A stretch of 58,726 nucleotides of DNA from contig CAJQHR010000002.1 of assembly GCA_905478225.1 (NCBI GenBank), forward strand, positions 1 to 58,726, read 5' to 3'. A program made the translations under genes and the position numbers. This DNA comes from an uncultured Crocinitomix sp. GTDB lineage: Bacteria > Bacteroidota > Bacteroidia > Flavobacteriales_D > Crocinitomicaceae. How positions within the stretch are numbered: position 1 is the first letter of the stretch; each line of letters starts with the position of its first letter. Below the pieces are notes generated by a model. That model ran no database searches, was not told the DNA's origin, and was given only the letters and a program-made list of their open reading frames with translations. Below, piece after piece: positions 17,477 to 27,801 of the stretch.

Positions 17477-17848
17477 ATGGCAAGAGTAGACAAATTTATA
17501 TGGGCCGTGCGTTTATTTAAAACGCGAAGTTTGGCAGCAAATCAATGTAAAACCAATAAAATTTTGGTGAACGGTGAAGCCGTTAAACCTTCTCGTGCTG
17601 TGAAAGTGGGCGAAGTCGTTTCAGTCAAAAAATACGGTGCCGTGTTTTCGTATAAAGTGCTTGCATTATTGGAGAAGCGCGTTGGAGCGAAGTTAGTTGC
17701 CGATTATATTGTAGAAGTAACGCCAGCTGAAGAAATAGAAAAGTATAAACTCTTTATGGCCGCACAACAATCTTACCGCAATAACGGAATGGGTAAACCT
17801 ACTACGAAAGAACGCCGTCATCTTGAAAGATTCTTGAAGGATCAATAA
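17477..17848 (+). CDS. S4-domain RNA-binding protein (Hsp15/HslR-like)
   Basis: 123 residues. The N-terminal S4 domain is clear: RVDKFIWAVRLFKTRS, then NQCKTNKILVNGEAVKPS and VGEVVSVKK. A basic C-terminal tail (KERRHLERFLKDQ) follows. HslR-type proteins bind rRNA and rescue stalled 50S subunits carrying nascent chains. It is monocistronic; the sequence TAACTTTA about 20 bases upstream differs from TAnnTTTG by one base and may be the -7 box. Confidence 0.88.
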   Translation: MARVDKFIWAVRLFKTRSLAANQCKTNKILVNGEAVKPSRAVKVGEVVSVKKYGAVFSYKVLALLEKRVGAKLVADYIVEVTPAEEIEKYKLFMAAQQSYRNNGMGKPTTKERRHLERFLKDQ

Positions 17849-17955
17849 ATCAGGGAATCAACTGTTCTAAGCTAATTTGGAATTAATAACTGCGCTTCAT
17901 TATCTACCTAAAAGCAAGGGATGTATTGTGAAAAATCAATAAAATTCTAGACAGA

Positions 17956-18339
17956 TTACTTCAATTCTTTAATGATCATATAAGCACCAATTCTGCTTTG
18001 CATTTCTTGCGGACCATCTTCGCAAATATCCCAATTTCCATCTCGAATTTCAGCATGTACCGTTACCACTTGATCGATAAATGGATCTAAGTCTTTTTTG
18101 GTGATCTTACTTTCACAAAATTTAATGAAATAATCCTTTACTGAGGCTCTAAAATAAAGTTCGGTAAATCCTGCTGGTTGTCCATTTTTTTTTATGAATT
18201 CCTTTTCAGCAATATGACCACTGATCATGAATTTATCTGGGTCTTGTGGTTTCTTTTCCATAGAATTGTAGGAGTCTTTAGTCGTTTCGCAAGCCAATAA
18301 CGAGAATAATATAAGAAATACAGTTGTCAACTTTAACAT
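17956..18339 (-). CDS. Small predicted lipoprotein, unknown function
   Basis: 127 residues with a lipoprotein signal peptide: hydrophobic residues 5-15, then lipobox LLAC with Cys17. The mature part is short and mixed (GHIAEKEFIKKNGQP, DPFIDQVVTVHAEIRDG, ENWDICEDGP-like end). It should be anchored in the inner or outer membrane. I recognise no domain. No operon partner is obvious: the Kelch gene upstream on this strand starts 56 bases away and reads toward it only from further upstream. Confidence 0.65.
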   Translation of the reverse strand: MLKLTTVFLILFSLLACETTKDSYNSMEKKPQDPDKFMISGHIAEKEFIKKNGQPAGFTELYFRASVKDYFIKFCESKITKKDLDPFIDQVVTVHAEIRDGNWDICEDGPQEMQSRIGAYMIIKELK

Positions 18340-18394
18340 AGATACAAGTTAAAGAAAATTATGAAAGCAAAACGTTTAAACGATAAATCGCCGC

Positions 18395-19597
18395 CTACTC
18401 AACCACCAATTTTTCAGTCACCAAGCCTTGGGAACTTTGAACCTGGAAAATATAAATGCCGGGTAACAAATGCGTTAAATCAATACTATTGCTTGAAAGT
18501 ACAGCCTCATAAACAAGTTTTCCTGCTGTGTCAAATATAGTGGCAGTGGCATTTTCAAAAGCAATGCCTTTGATGTTTACTATTCCGTTTGATGGATTTG
18601 GGCTAAGGAATAATTGCAAGGATTTCTCTTCGTTTACTGATACTGGCCCGCCTAAATCAAATACCATTAAATCGCGTTTCTCACCGGTATTCGCTTCGCC
18701 GCAGGTAAAGAAAACTTGATCCTCAATAACGAAAGAACCTGGCGCCCATCTCCCTCCATCTGGATGCGCTGGCAAAGCAGTCCAGCTGTCTAGATCCGGA
18801 TCGTATTCCCAAAATTCACCAGTAGGTAAATTACTATGTGTTTCTCCCTGTCCGCTCAAGATATAGCCTTTTCCTGCATACGAAAATTGTGTGCCAGCAA
18901 CGCGTCCTTGATCTGGAAAATCATCTAAAGTCACCCAGGTATCTGTTGCCGGATCGTATTGGTAAAAATCATTAAAAATACTACTGGCGTGATGTCCAAA
19001 TCCAACATAAACATAATCGCCAATGCCAAAATAGTAAGGATGATGGCGTTCTGTAGAAGGAAAATCTGTTTTTTCTGTCCATGTATCTGTAGCAATATCA
19101 TATTCCCACCAATCGTCTAAATCTCCAAACTCATTTGCGCCTAAGCCCATGTAAATTTTGTCATTTACTTGAACCATAGCAGGATGATAGCGTTCAACAC
19201 AGGGGCATGTAGCCAATTCCGTCCATTCTTCTGTAATCGGATCATATTCCCAAAAATCATTTAAAGCGGCTCCTTCAAAAGTCTCTTCATTTTCATAATA
19301 ACCGAATCCTAAATAGGCTTTAGAACCTGTTGTAACACCATACGAATAGCCGCGCGCGATTCCTGGAAAATCAGGCAATGTTGTCCATTCATCCGTAACA
19401 GGATCGTAAGAATAAAAATCTTTTAAAACACCTGCTAATGGTTTAGTTCCGGCCATAACGTAACCTAATCCGTTCAAAGAAAACGTTATTGGATGATGCC
19501 TCACATTCGCAGCTACAGGTAAGCTTTCAACAGCCTCCCATTGTGCCATTGCTGTTAATGAAAATATTACGGAAAGTGTTGTAATTAGTGATTTCAT
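18395..19597 (-). CDS. T9SS-secreted Kelch-repeat protein
   Basis: 400 residues with a signal peptide (residues 1-18, ending AMAQ). At least five Kelch-type blades carry a near-identical core: YDPVTDEWTTLPDFPG, YDPITEEWTELATCP, YDIATDTWTEKTDFP, YDPATDTWVTLDDFP and YDPDLDSWTALPAHP, together probably a beta-propeller. The last 75 or so residues form a type A T9SS sorting domain (LSPNPSNGIVNIKG ... GIYIFQVQS ... EKLVVE), so the protein should be exported and attached to, or released from, the cell surface. Ligand unknown. A 6-base palindrome around a GAAA loop (19618-19633) lies in the upstream region. Confidence 0.9.
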   Translation of the reverse strand: MKSLITTLSVIFSLTAMAQWEAVESLPVAANVRHHPITFSLNGLGYVMAGTKPLAGVLKDFYSYDPVTDEWTTLPDFPGIARGYSYGVTTGSKAYLGFGYYENEETFEGAALNDFWEYDPITEEWTELATCPCVERYHPAMVQVNDKIYMGLGANEFGDLDDWWEYDIATDTWTEKTDFPSTERHHPYYFGIGDYVYVGFGHHASSIFNDFYQYDPATDTWVTLDDFPDQGRVAGTQFSYAGKGYILSGQGETHSNLPTGEFWEYDPDLDSWTALPAHPDGGRWAPGSFVIEDQVFFTCGEANTGEKRDLMVFDLGGPVSVNEEKSLQLFLSPNPSNGIVNIKGIAFENATATIFDTAGKLVYEAVLSSNSIDLTHLLPGIYIFQVQSSQGLVTEKLVVE

Positions 19598-19705
19598 AGA
19601 TGTGTATTAGCATTTATAACAACGAAAGTTGTTGCTATGTTCATAAAAATATAACCTTATTTTCAGTTGAATAGCCCTATTTTATCGGGCAAATAGGAGG
19701 GCTAA

Positions 19706-21443
19706 CTACTCGGTGATCAAATAAGGCGGGTCATAAATGACCGTTTTTTCACTGAAATAGGTTTCTATATATTTGCCATCTTCAAATTTAATGATGCTGT
19801 GTTCGCATGGCACCACAAGTTCATGATCGGCGTTTATAATACCATATTTACCCCGATATCTTACAATATAGTAGCCGTTATCATCTTTACGCACGCCTTT
19901 AAAGCGGTATTTTTTTTGCCGTTTTCCATTTTCATTAATCAAATAATAATAGTCTCCCTCCTTCACCCAAGCATAACCCTTATAAAAGGGTCGGCATTCA
20001 TCATATTTTTTCTTGTCAATCAGTAGACCAGTTGTGTCCATATAATTATACTTCAACTTGAAAAAATTATCCGTCAGCGTGAGTGAATCGCATTGATTGT
20101 TGGCGTGCAATCGGTAAAGACAAACAGTGGCAAATCCTTCTTCAAATCCAGATCCAAATTCCACAATATTTATGCCGTTAGGATCATAATTTGAAGCAGA
20201 GTAGCTTACAGGACTTTTTCCAAAAACGCGACGGGTTGTATTCACAATTCCTTGAACAATAGTTCGAATAATTCCTTTTCGGCGGCGACTGGATCCATAA
20301 GTAGATTTTTTTCTTCCAATTACAGGGTAATCACCTCCAACTTTGGCATAGGCTTCATCATTAATATAACCGTAAGTGTAACGTCCAAAAACGATAACCG
20401 TTTTGTGTAGCACCAAATCCATGATGGAAACCACTTAATTGTTCGCCAAATTCAGTGCCGATAAATTGTAAGCTGTCCTGCGCGAAAACAAACCTATTTT
20501 CATCTAAGTCACTCACATATTGCAGATCGGTTTTGATCCGTTTTCCTGTATAGTCATAAATAGCTAATGCTGGAAATTCATTTGTTGTGTCGCCAAGCGC
20601 ATAAATGGTGTTTGTTTTGAAGAGGAATAAATCATAAGCTCCCGCAATAATTGGACTCAAGTTCTCGGTAGAATATAACCCACGTTTTTCATCTTGTATG
20701 ATGCTGAAATAGGTTGGATCAATGATTTTAAATTCCTGTAAATTTTCTATTTCATTTGCCCCTGTCATTGCATAAATGCCAAAAGGGGACGTGGCCTTAT
20801 AAACCAATAAATTATTGGCATATGTTTCAAAGGATGAGATGTCGTCCATTTTTAAGGTTCCTTTTTCTGCATTATAAAGTTTATGAGAGTGGTGATAGCG
20901 ATAGGCTATTTCTTTTTTGTCAGGCAATAACCTTCGGTTTATTGTGCGTGTGTATTTTTCTTTTGTAATGGTAGTTGAAACTAACCAATTGCCCATTGTG
21001 TTTATGGTGTCCAAATTCTTTTCCAAGAGTTTATCCGCGTTAAAAAGCCTGTTACGAAACTGGTCCCCTACATAAACAATTTGTCCGTATTTAATAGGTT
21101 TATCGGTGAATGAATACTCCATTAGAAACTCACCGTTGGCCGTCATTAGGCCGTATTTTCCTCTTCTATTTTTTAAGATTCCGGGGCCCTTAATAAAGGG
21201 GTTAGTTCGGCAGAATTTGCCTTTGTGAATGACTTTTCCGATCGTATTAATATAATAGGCCTTATCTTTTTTATAAGCCGTAACAATTCCAGTGTCGCCA
21301 AAAATTAGGGAATCATATTTTGGTTTTTTTACGAACTTATCCTCGTGTGTAAACCCAACCTTACCTTTTTCTTCAGCCTGCGTGAATTGCGCGGCCGCTG
21401 AAGCTGCAAAGAGGAGGGATGCTATGTAGATGACTAGGCGCAT
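19706..21443 (-). pseudogene. Secreted WG-repeat protein, frameshifted near 20400
   Basis: Two overlapping frames make one gene. The first (ATG 21443, signal peptide MRLVIYIASLLFAASAAAQ) runs to TAA 20361 and carries WG/KWG-like units such as NRRGKYGLMTANGEF. The second begins within it and carries on to 19706 with VIVFGRYTYGYINDEAY, KEGDYYYLINENGK and YRGKYGIINADHELV. The switch is in the A-rich stretch near 20395-20405 (ATQN in one frame, VIVFGR in the other), and one inserted or deleted base fixes it. The joined product is about 575 residues. WG-repeat proteins are common and poorly understood in Bacteroidota. The upstream half could still be made as a truncated protein. Confidence 0.75.
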
Positions 21444-22003
21444 TTATTGTTATTCATTCATCTTTAAAATTGAGGCCACATGTTCAAATTGTTGAATTCC
21501 ACTTCCTAAAAGATCCGTTCACTTCATTTTTTATAAAATTAAATATACCAAAAAATACGGGGAGGTAAATCGGTTAGACTTCACAGTTATTAAATAAGAA
21601 CTGGCTCTCAACTTCTCTCGAAGGCTGAAGTTTGTTAGGGCCGCGAATGGGCCTGTTCGGCTTGAGCCCCTTAAGAAGATTTTTTTCGTAGTTTTTGGCC
21701 GAGCATAAAGTACAAATCCACAGCGAAATAGATCGCATTTTATGCATCCTCTGCAGTATGTGCAAATTTTACACGAGTTGCATTTTTCGCAAAAAAGAAA
21801 TTTGGCACGCGGTTTTCAATAAGGAATATCATTACAATCACTCTAAATTTGTAGTAAAGTTTTAAATGATGAAAAAAGGGGTTAAAACAATTCGATTAGG
21901 AGTAATAGGAACACTTTTCTTTACAGGTGCTGAAGCTCCACTATTATTGGTGAGCTTTTTACAGGCAAAATTGATTCGAAGTCTTTTCTAGTTCTTTAAA
22001 GCA
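21444..22003. other. 560-bp intergenic region with one doubtful small ORF
   Basis: Between the WG-repeat gene and ispG I see no convincing conserved gene. A 41-codon plus-strand ORF (21866-21991; MMKKGVKTIRLGVIGTLFF, ALLL-type hydrophobic middle) has a TAAATTTG box at 21843-21850, which fits TAnnTTTG, so a small membrane peptide is possible. The rest contains short hairpins but no T-tracted terminator. Confidence 0.35.
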
Positions 22004-23950
22004 CTATGAGGCTTCAGGATCTACTTTTACAGGAATCCAATCGCCGTATTCCTTAATAAGTGCGACTAATTCGTCCAATGCGTCAGTTTCAGGGATATTC
22101 TTTTTAACAACTTCTCGCTCTTTATAGAGGTTGATTTTTCCTTTTCCAACACCAACATAACCGTAATCAGCATCCGCCATTTCGCCGGGACCATTTACAA
22201 TGCATCCCATAATTCCAATTTTTAATCCTTTTAAATGATTGGTTTTAGAACGAATTTTTGCCGTGGTTTCTTGCAAGTCAAACAAAGTTCTTCCACAAGA
22301 AGGACAGGAGATATATTCTGTTTTGGAAATTCGCGTTCGAGTAGCTTGTAGTATCCCAAAACTAGTGGATGTAATAAGTTGCGGTGTTGCGCAGTTTTCG
22401 GTATGAATGGCAATTCCATCACCCATTCCATCTAAAAATAATAAGCCAAAGTCGGTTGAACTATACAACTGAAATGTTTCATCATCTAAGTTAGCATAGG
22501 TATTCCCCATAACTACAGGAATTTCAATATTGGCCTGCATTAATTCAATGAAAAAACGACGCATTTCAACACCATTATTAACATTCTTGCTTTGCAATAC
22601 CAAAACCGCATTTGTAAACTTATCCTGCTTCAGGCTTTTCACCAACTCTAATTCATCTGCGTAAATCTTTACGAAGTTTAATTCTTCATGCATTTTTTCT
22701 GCAGACAGAAAGGTTTCAAAATCGAAAATGGGATACACCTGATTTTTATTTTTCCAAACATTTGCTTCGCAAATTACGCCTAAAGTTCCTGGCAATTCAA
22801 AATTTGGAATGTATGAGCCAGTATAAATATAGTCAACACTTTGTTCCTTTAAATGCCATTTATCATCATCTATTTTGTATACATATCCAGAAGCGTATAG
22901 ATGTGCGGGTTTTAGATTTTCATGTTTGCTTAAATCTGAAATGACAACAGGAACATTGTGGTCACCAATGTTCTTAACTGCAATAGTACTTCGTCGCTTA
23001 TATTCATAAGGATTATAAGGAAGTTCGCCGGCAATTTCAGCAATTGGTGCATTCTTTTCAAAATTGGAATAGCGCTCCACTAATTTTCGTGCAACAGGAA
23101 TTTCAAGTTCTGGCGCCTCGGTTAAAGAAACCCGCACCGTATCGCCCAAACCGTCGGCTAAAAGTGTACCGATTCCAACGGCCGATTTAATTCGTCCATC
23201 TTCACCTTCTCCCGCTTCAGTTACACCCAAATGCATGGGGTAAACTTGCCCACGTTTAATCATTTCACGCGCTAGTATGCGGTAAGCCTCCACCATGACC
23301 TGTGGATTGCTTGATTTCATTGAAATTACTAAATCGTCATAACCGTTGTCCTCACAAATTTCAATGAATTCCAACGCCGAGTTCACCATACCAGCAGCAG
23401 TGTCACCATAACGACTTGTAATGCGATCTGAAAGCGAACCATGATTGGTACCAATCCGCATGGCGCGCCCTAGTTCTTTGCAAAGCAAAACAAGTGGCGT
23501 AAACTTTTCGCGAATTCGAACCAATTCTGCTTGGTAAGATTCGTCCGTATATTCTATCTCTTCAAATTTCTTTTTATCCGCGTAATTCCCCGGGTTTACA
23601 CGAATTTTTTCAATATGCAAGGCTGCCACTTCAGCTGCGTTTGGCGTAAAATGAATATCAGCAACTAAAGGTGTAGTTAAATTAAGCTTGTTTAGTTCTG
23701 CCCGAATGTTCTTCAGGTTTTCGGCTTCGCGTTTAGATGGAGCGGTAAACCGCACTAATTCGCAACCCGCTTCAATCATGCGCAACGCTTGTTCAACCGA
23801 ACCTACTGTGTCCATGGTGTCCGCAGTGGTCATTGATTGTAACCGAATTGGATTATCTCCACCGAAATTTATGTTACCTATAGCCACTTCTCGACTTACT
23901 AGGCGGTTATATTCGGTTAAACTATTGCAATATTTTGTGTTTCTATTCAA
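22004..23950 (-). CDS. ispG: 4-hydroxy-3-methylbut-2-enyl-diphosphate synthase (long form)
   Basis: 648 residues. IspG (GcpE) converts MEcPP to HMBPP in the MEP isoprenoid pathway with a [4Fe-4S] cluster. The N-terminal TIM barrel has VAIGNINFGGDNPIRLQSM and IRVNPGNYADK. The C-terminal domain supplies the cluster cysteines in SCPSCGRTLFDLQ (near residue 550) and GCIVNGPGEMADADYG (near residue 581). The extra domain of about 250 residues between the two is the long form found in Bacteroidota, Chlamydiae and plants. It lies 6 bases downstream of metG and should be co-transcribed. The frame is fully intact. Confidence 0.97.
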   Translation of the reverse strand: MNRNTKYCNSLTEYNRLVSREVAIGNINFGGDNPIRLQSMTTADTMDTVGSVEQALRMIEAGCELVRFTAPSKREAENLKNIRAELNKLNLTTPLVADIHFTPNAAEVAALHIEKIRVNPGNYADKKKFEEIEYTDESYQAELVRIREKFTPLVLLCKELGRAMRIGTNHGSLSDRITSRYGDTAAGMVNSALEFIEICEDNGYDDLVISMKSSNPQVMVEAYRILAREMIKRGQVYPMHLGVTEAGEGEDGRIKSAVGIGTLLADGLGDTVRVSLTEAPELEIPVARKLVERYSNFEKNAPIAEIAGELPYNPYEYKRRSTIAVKNIGDHNVPVVISDLSKHENLKPAHLYASGYVYKIDDDKWHLKEQSVDYIYTGSYIPNFELPGTLGVICEANVWKNKNQVYPIFDFETFLSAEKMHEELNFVKIYADELELVKSLKQDKFTNAVLVLQSKNVNNGVEMRRFFIELMQANIEIPVVMGNTYANLDDETFQLYSSTDFGLLFLDGMGDGIAIHTENCATPQLITSTSFGILQATRTRISKTEYISCPSCGRTLFDLQETTAKIRSKTNHLKGLKIGIMGCIVNGPGEMADADYGYVGVGKGKINLYKEREVVKKNIPETDALDELVALIKEYGDWIPVKVDPEAS

Positions 23951-23956
23951 GTCTTC

Positions 23957-26047
23957 TTAACTAATGTCACTCCCTGGATTAAACGTAGTTTCTTCTGGTG
24001 ATAAAAAACTCAACTCTCCGACCGAATTTTCAGCAATTAGTATCATGCCTTCCGAAACAACTCCGCGAATTTTTCGTGGCGCCAAGTTCATTAAAACGCT
24101 TACCTTTTTACCAATAACGTCTTCAGGTGTAAAATGTTCAGCTATACCTGAAACTATTGTGCGTTTATCTAAGCCCGTATCCACGAGCATTTTTAATAAT
24201 TTATCCGATTTTTTAACTTTCTCGGCTTCCAAAATTTCACCTACGCGAATGTCCATTTTCATGAAATCGTCGAAAGTAGTCTCAGCCTTTTGGACAGGAT
24301 GCTGAATAGGCTGTGCGGCTTTATCTTCAGCAGCTTTTTCCAACTTACTCGCCTCTAATTTTGCAACCTGCGCTTCAACAAAGGGGTCTTCTATCTTACT
24401 CACAAGAATTGAAGGTTTATTTGAATCTAGTGCATGACTTGCGGCTAAAATATCAACAGACCCTGCCAAATCCCAATCCAATGTTCCACAATTCAGGAAG
24501 AAAGCAATAGTCTTCGCTTTTTCTGGCAAGAACGGTGCAAAAACAATCGTTAAATTTGCTGTTATTTGCAAGGCAATATTCATGATGGTTTCAACCCTTT
24601 CCATGTCCGTTTTAGCCAACTTCCAAGGTTCGGTTTCCGCCAAGTATTTATTTCCCAATCGTGCAAAATTCATTGCTTCTGACTGGGCTTCTCTAATTTT
24701 GTATTTGCGAATTAACCCTTCAATTTTAGCAGGGAATTCTGCCATTTGTGCAATCACATCCTTATCTACATCCGTTAACTCACCTCTGTTTGGCACGTTT
24801 GCATCAAAATACTTGTGCGTAAGAACAACCGCTCTATTCACAAAGTTTCCAAGAATGTCTGCAAGTTCGTTGTTAATTCGGGCTTGAAATTCCTTCCAGG
24901 TGAATTCAGCATCTTTACTTTCAGGTGCAATTGAAGTCAATACATATTTTAATTCATCAATTTTATCTGGATTCTCGGCCATGTATTCGTGCAACCAAAC
25001 CGCCCAATTTCTTGAGGTAGAAAATTTATCTCCTTCAAGGTTCAAGAATTCATAAGCAGGCACATTATAGGGTAAGTTAAATTCGCCGTGTTCTTTTAAA
25101 AGAATAGGGAATATAATGGCGTGAAACACAATATTGTCCTTCCCAATAAAGTGAATCAATTTAGAATCACCGGTCCAATAATCTTTCCAGTTTTTGTTAT
25201 TTTTTGCAGCCCATTCTTTCGTTGCAGAAATGTATCCGATTGGAGCATCTAACCAAACATAAAGTACTTTTCCGTCCGCTCCTTCAACTGGAACTTTTAC
25301 GCCCCAATCTAAATCGCGGGTCATTGCTCTTGCATGTAAACCACCGTCAATCCAGCTCATACATTGCCCGTTCACTTGGTTTCGCCAAGTTTTAGGATCA
25401 TGCTGTTGTTTCCCGTCTAAAATTCCTTCTTTAATCCATGGACGCAACCATTCTTCATGTTGATCCATTGGTAAAAACCAATGTGTTGTTTCTCGTTTAA
25501 TAGGCGTTTTACCGCTTAAAGTTGAAATTGGATTAATCAAGTCCATTGGACTTAGTGCTGTTCCGCATTTTTCACATTGATCGCCATAGGCACCGTCATT
25601 GCTGCAATTTGGACATTTTCCACTAATATATCTATCCGCTAAAAATTGTTTAAAATCTTCGTCGTAATATTGCTCGGTTGTTTTTTTGGTAAAACTTCCT
25701 TTATCATTCAGTACCTTGAAATAATCACTTGCCGTTTGGTGATGAATAGGGTTGGATGTTCTTGAATAAATATCAAATCCAATTCCGAAATCGACAAATG
25801 CTTTTTTATTAATCTGGTGGTACTTGTCAACGATTTCTTGTGGTGTTGTGCTTTCTTTCTTTGCGCGCAAAGTAATAGCTGCACCGTGTTCATCACTGGC
25901 GCATACAAATACAACATCCTCCTTTTTCATGCGGAGAAAACGGACAAAAACATCTGCTGGAAGGTAAACTCCCGCCACGTGCCCTAAATGAAGGGGACCA
26001 TTCGCATATGGCAATGCAGCTGTAACGGTATACTTATTATTTTTCAT
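23957..26047 (-). CDS. metG: Methionyl-tRNA synthetase
   Basis: 696 residues from the preferred start. The class I HIGH motif is HLGH at residues 20-23 and the KMSKS equivalent is KFSTS ([10 protein letters not shown]). The zinc-knuckle motif [18 protein letters not shown] is near residue 150. The C-terminal 110 or so residues form an EMAP/Trbp111-type tRNA-binding domain ([16 protein letters not shown]-like, here [16 protein letters not shown]). The frame is open back to an ATG at 26122, but a TATATTTG box at 26104-26111 would start transcription downstream of that codon, and [17 protein letters not shown] at 26047 matches the family N-terminus. Start 26047 is therefore chosen. Confidence 0.97.
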   Translation of the reverse strand: MKNNKYTVTAALPYANGPLHLGHVAGVYLPADVFVRFLRMKKEDVVFVCASDEHGAAITLRAKKESTTPQEIVDKYHQINKKAFVDFGIGFDIYSRTSNPIHHQTASDYFKVLNDKGSFTKKTTEQYYDEDFKQFLADRYISGKCPNCSNDGAYGDQCEKCGTALSPMDLINPISTLSGKTPIKRETTHWFLPMDQHEEWLRPWIKEGILDGKQQHDPKTWRNQVNGQCMSWIDGGLHARAMTRDLDWGVKVPVEGADGKVLYVWLDAPIGYISATKEWAAKNNKNWKDYWTGDSKLIHFIGKDNIVFHAIIFPILLKEHGEFNLPYNVPAYEFLNLEGDKFSTSRNWAVWLHEYMAENPDKIDELKYVLTSIAPESKDAEFTWKEFQARINNELADILGNFVNRAVVLTHKYFDANVPNRGELTDVDKDVIAQMAEFPAKIEGLIRKYKIREAQSEAMNFARLGNKYLAETEPWKLAKTDMERVETIMNIALQITANLTIVFAPFLPEKAKTIAFFLNCGTLDWDLAGSVDILAASHALDSNKPSILVSKIEDPFVEAQVAKLEASKLEKAAEDKAAQPIQHPVQKAETTFDDFMKMDIRVGEILEAEKVKKSDKLLKMLVDTGLDKRTIVSGIAEHFTPEDVIGKKVSVLMNLAPRKIRGVVSEGMILIAENSVGELSFLSPEETTFNPGSDIS

Positions 26048-26103
26048 GTACTTATAATTTGGATGTCGCCCTTCAAATGAGGAAGGGTTTCCCATCTCTT
26101 TTG

Positions 26104-26111
26104 CAAATATA
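26104..26111 (-). promoter_or_regulatory. Bacteroidota -7 box (TATATTTG) of metG-ispG
   Basis: TATATTTG on the minus strand fits TAnnTTTG. Transcription would start at about 26098, giving a leader of about 50 bases before ATG 26047 and excluding ATG 26122. It therefore decides the metG start. No good TTG -33 was seen. Confidence 0.55.
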
Positions 26112-26225
26112 AACTGAATCACGGGATTTTGATTGCTGGGGTTGATGAAACTTGATTTTTCTTATTATGCACTTTGAAACGCACTCTTTTCTTGAAAATT
26201 TCTTATTTTGGTAAAAACAAAACGG

Positions 26226-27074
26226 ATGGGATTTTTTGATCGATTAAGTAAAGGATGGCGAATGGGAATAGCCAGTTTAAAGGTTATTCAAAAGAATAAA
26301 CAATTGGTGCTTTTCCCAATTATAAGTGGCGTTGCATTAATTCTGGTAGTCGCCAGTTTTGTAGGTATTACTTATGCCACATTTGGCACAGATTTGGATC
26401 AAATTGCAAATGAAAGCAGCGCTACGGATTATGTCATTACGTTTTTGTATTACCTCATTTGTTATTTTGTAATTGTCTTTTTTAACGTTGGATTGGTTCA
26501 TTGTACCCGTATTTATTTGCAAGGGGGTGACCCTAAATTTGTAGATGGTGTGCGTTTTAGCTTAAAGCGAATTCCTACAATATTAGGTTGGGCTGTTCTT
26601 TCTGCTACTGTTGGATTGCTTTTAAAAGCAATTCAGGAAAACAGTGGCACGGTTGGTAATATCATAGCTGGTATCATTGGTGTTGTTTGGTCGATCGTCA
26701 CGTTTTTTGTCGTGCCAGTATTGGCTTACGAAGAAGTAGGACCGTTTGAGGCTTTAAAAAGATCTGGAAAAATCATGAAAGAGAAATGGGGCGAATCTAT
26801 CGGTGCATCTTTTAGTTTTGGAATTTTAAGTTTAGTTGCGATATTGATCATAGCTGTCCCCTTAGGATTTATATTTGGAATGATTCATCCAATTTTTGGA
26901 GTTAGCATTGGATTGTTAGCGGTATTCTTAATTCAAAGCGTTGTTTCATCCGCAGAGATGGTATTTATCGCTACAGTTTATCATAATGTTGTGGAAGAAC
27001 AACCAATTGATGTTTTTGATTCGGAATTAATTGATGATTTGTTTGTGCATAAAGAGAAAAAGGGAATGTTTTAA
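26226..27074 (+). CDS. Polytopic membrane protein, DUF6159-like
   Basis: 282 residues from ATG 26226 (MGFFDRLSKGWRMGIASLKVI). About six hydrophobic segments follow, one pair near residues 28-50, one pair near 75-100, then near 140-170, 190-220 and 225-245. A short acidic cytoplasmic tail ends in VHKEKKGMF. The amphipathic N-terminal helix with KxW and the PLF/PIISG start of TM1 resemble the DUF6159 group seen in many bacteria. No catalytic residues are visible and the role is unknown. The frame is open upstream to a TTG at 26208, but the ATG is preferred. The gene is transcribed away from metG. Confidence 0.75.
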   Translation: MGFFDRLSKGWRMGIASLKVIQKNKQLVLFPIISGVALILVVASFVGITYATFGTDLDQIANESSATDYVITFLYYLICYFVIVFFNVGLVHCTRIYLQGGDPKFVDGVRFSLKRIPTILGWAVLSATVGLLLKAIQENSGTVGNIIAGIIGVVWSIVTFFVVPVLAYEEVGPFEALKRSGKIMKEKWGESIGASFSFGILSLVAILIIAVPLGFIFGMIHPIFGVSIGLLAVFLIQSVVSSAEMVFIATVYHNVVEEQPIDVFDSELIDDLFVHKEKKGMF

Positions 27075-27132
27075 GGTAAATTCTCAATTCTTCGGATTTC
27101 AGCAGCCTTGAATTCGAACTTTCTTATCAAAA

Positions 27133-27496
27133 TCATTCTAGCGCCGTGCGATAAATCGCGTCAAATTGCGCTTTATCTAAATATTGCTGAAACCTTGTTT
27201 TAAGGTGTTTTGTTTCACCAATGTAACAGAGATATTTAACATGTTCTAGTGTGCCAGCAATATTGGGTGCAATTGCAAAAAAATACAACCCTTTTTCATC
27301 ATATAATTTTGTTAAACTGGATTTGTTAAATCGAACTGAAAGCCATTTAAACTTATCAAACTTATTCCCCAATGTTACTCCATAATTTAGAGCTTAGAAC
27401 GAAATTCCTCCTATGGTATAAGAGGTCTTGACGATACAATTTGTTGGTTACTGGATCGTGAAGTTCAGATTGTATGGTTTTTATTCTCTTAGCCAT
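27133..27496 (-). pseudogene. GIY-YIG-like nuclease-domain protein, frameshifted
   Basis: ATG 27496 opens MAKRIKTIQSELHDPVTNK, then LYRQDLLYHRRNFVLSSKLW. The frame is then lost near 27372, and the next frame continues GNKFDKFKWLSVRFNKS and DEKGLYFFAIAPNI, then YLCYIGETKHLKTRFQQYL to TGA 27133. GLYFF and YLCYIGET with R and Q spacing fit the GIY-YIG core (GIY ... YIG ... R). A Glu typical of the domain's C-terminal helix is not clearly reached, so the protein may also be truncated at 27133. The start overlaps the upstream gene's stop as TAATG, a sign of translational coupling. I infer a decayed nuclease gene. Confidence 0.5.
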
Positions 27497-27732
27497 TAAC
27501 CCAAATGATTTTGTATGTTTTCAATAGCTGCTTTCATTTCTCTTGGTTTTGCTTTTGCAGCTCTCCTATTGAAAAACATTCTAATATTTCCATGCGCTTT
27601 ATCTTTTAATAGAATTAGCCATTTAACTTGGTCAAAGATTAAAAAGGAAACCAAAAGTGCATTGGGTAACTATGCTCTTCTCAATATTTCTTTGGTGGTA
27701 TCAAATACCGCGGCCCTGGGCAGTTTTGACAT
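27496..27732 (-). pseudogene. Small coupled upstream gene with an in-frame TAG
   Basis: ATG 27732 opens MSKLPRAAVFDTTKEILRRA, then TAG at 27670-27672. In the same frame the sequence continues to TAA 27498-27496 with LVSFLIFDQVKWLILLKDK, then IRMFFNRRAAKAKPREM and AIENIQNHLG. The 78-codon product would be basic near its C-terminus. I do not recognise the family. The stop overlaps the ATG of the GIY-YIG-like gene (TAATG), so the two formed an operon. This reading explains the locus better than the opposite-strand ORF at 27515-27751. Confidence 0.4.
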
Positions 27733-27801
27733 TATTTTTTTTATTGATTGAAAATTAAGATCAATAGATTAAATTCTTCTTCTTTTTATTACATTTAAGA
27801 T

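Noticed and set aside
21574-21765. A 63-codon minus-strand ORF between the WG-repeat gene and ispG
   Set aside because: Its composition (many Arg, Cys and Ser, with no recognisable motif) and lack of a promoter suggest chance.
27515-27751. A 78-codon plus-strand ORF with hydrophobic start
   Set aside because: The opposite strand gives a better explanation, with TAATG coupling to a GIY-YIG-like gene. The plus-strand text has no family-like features.
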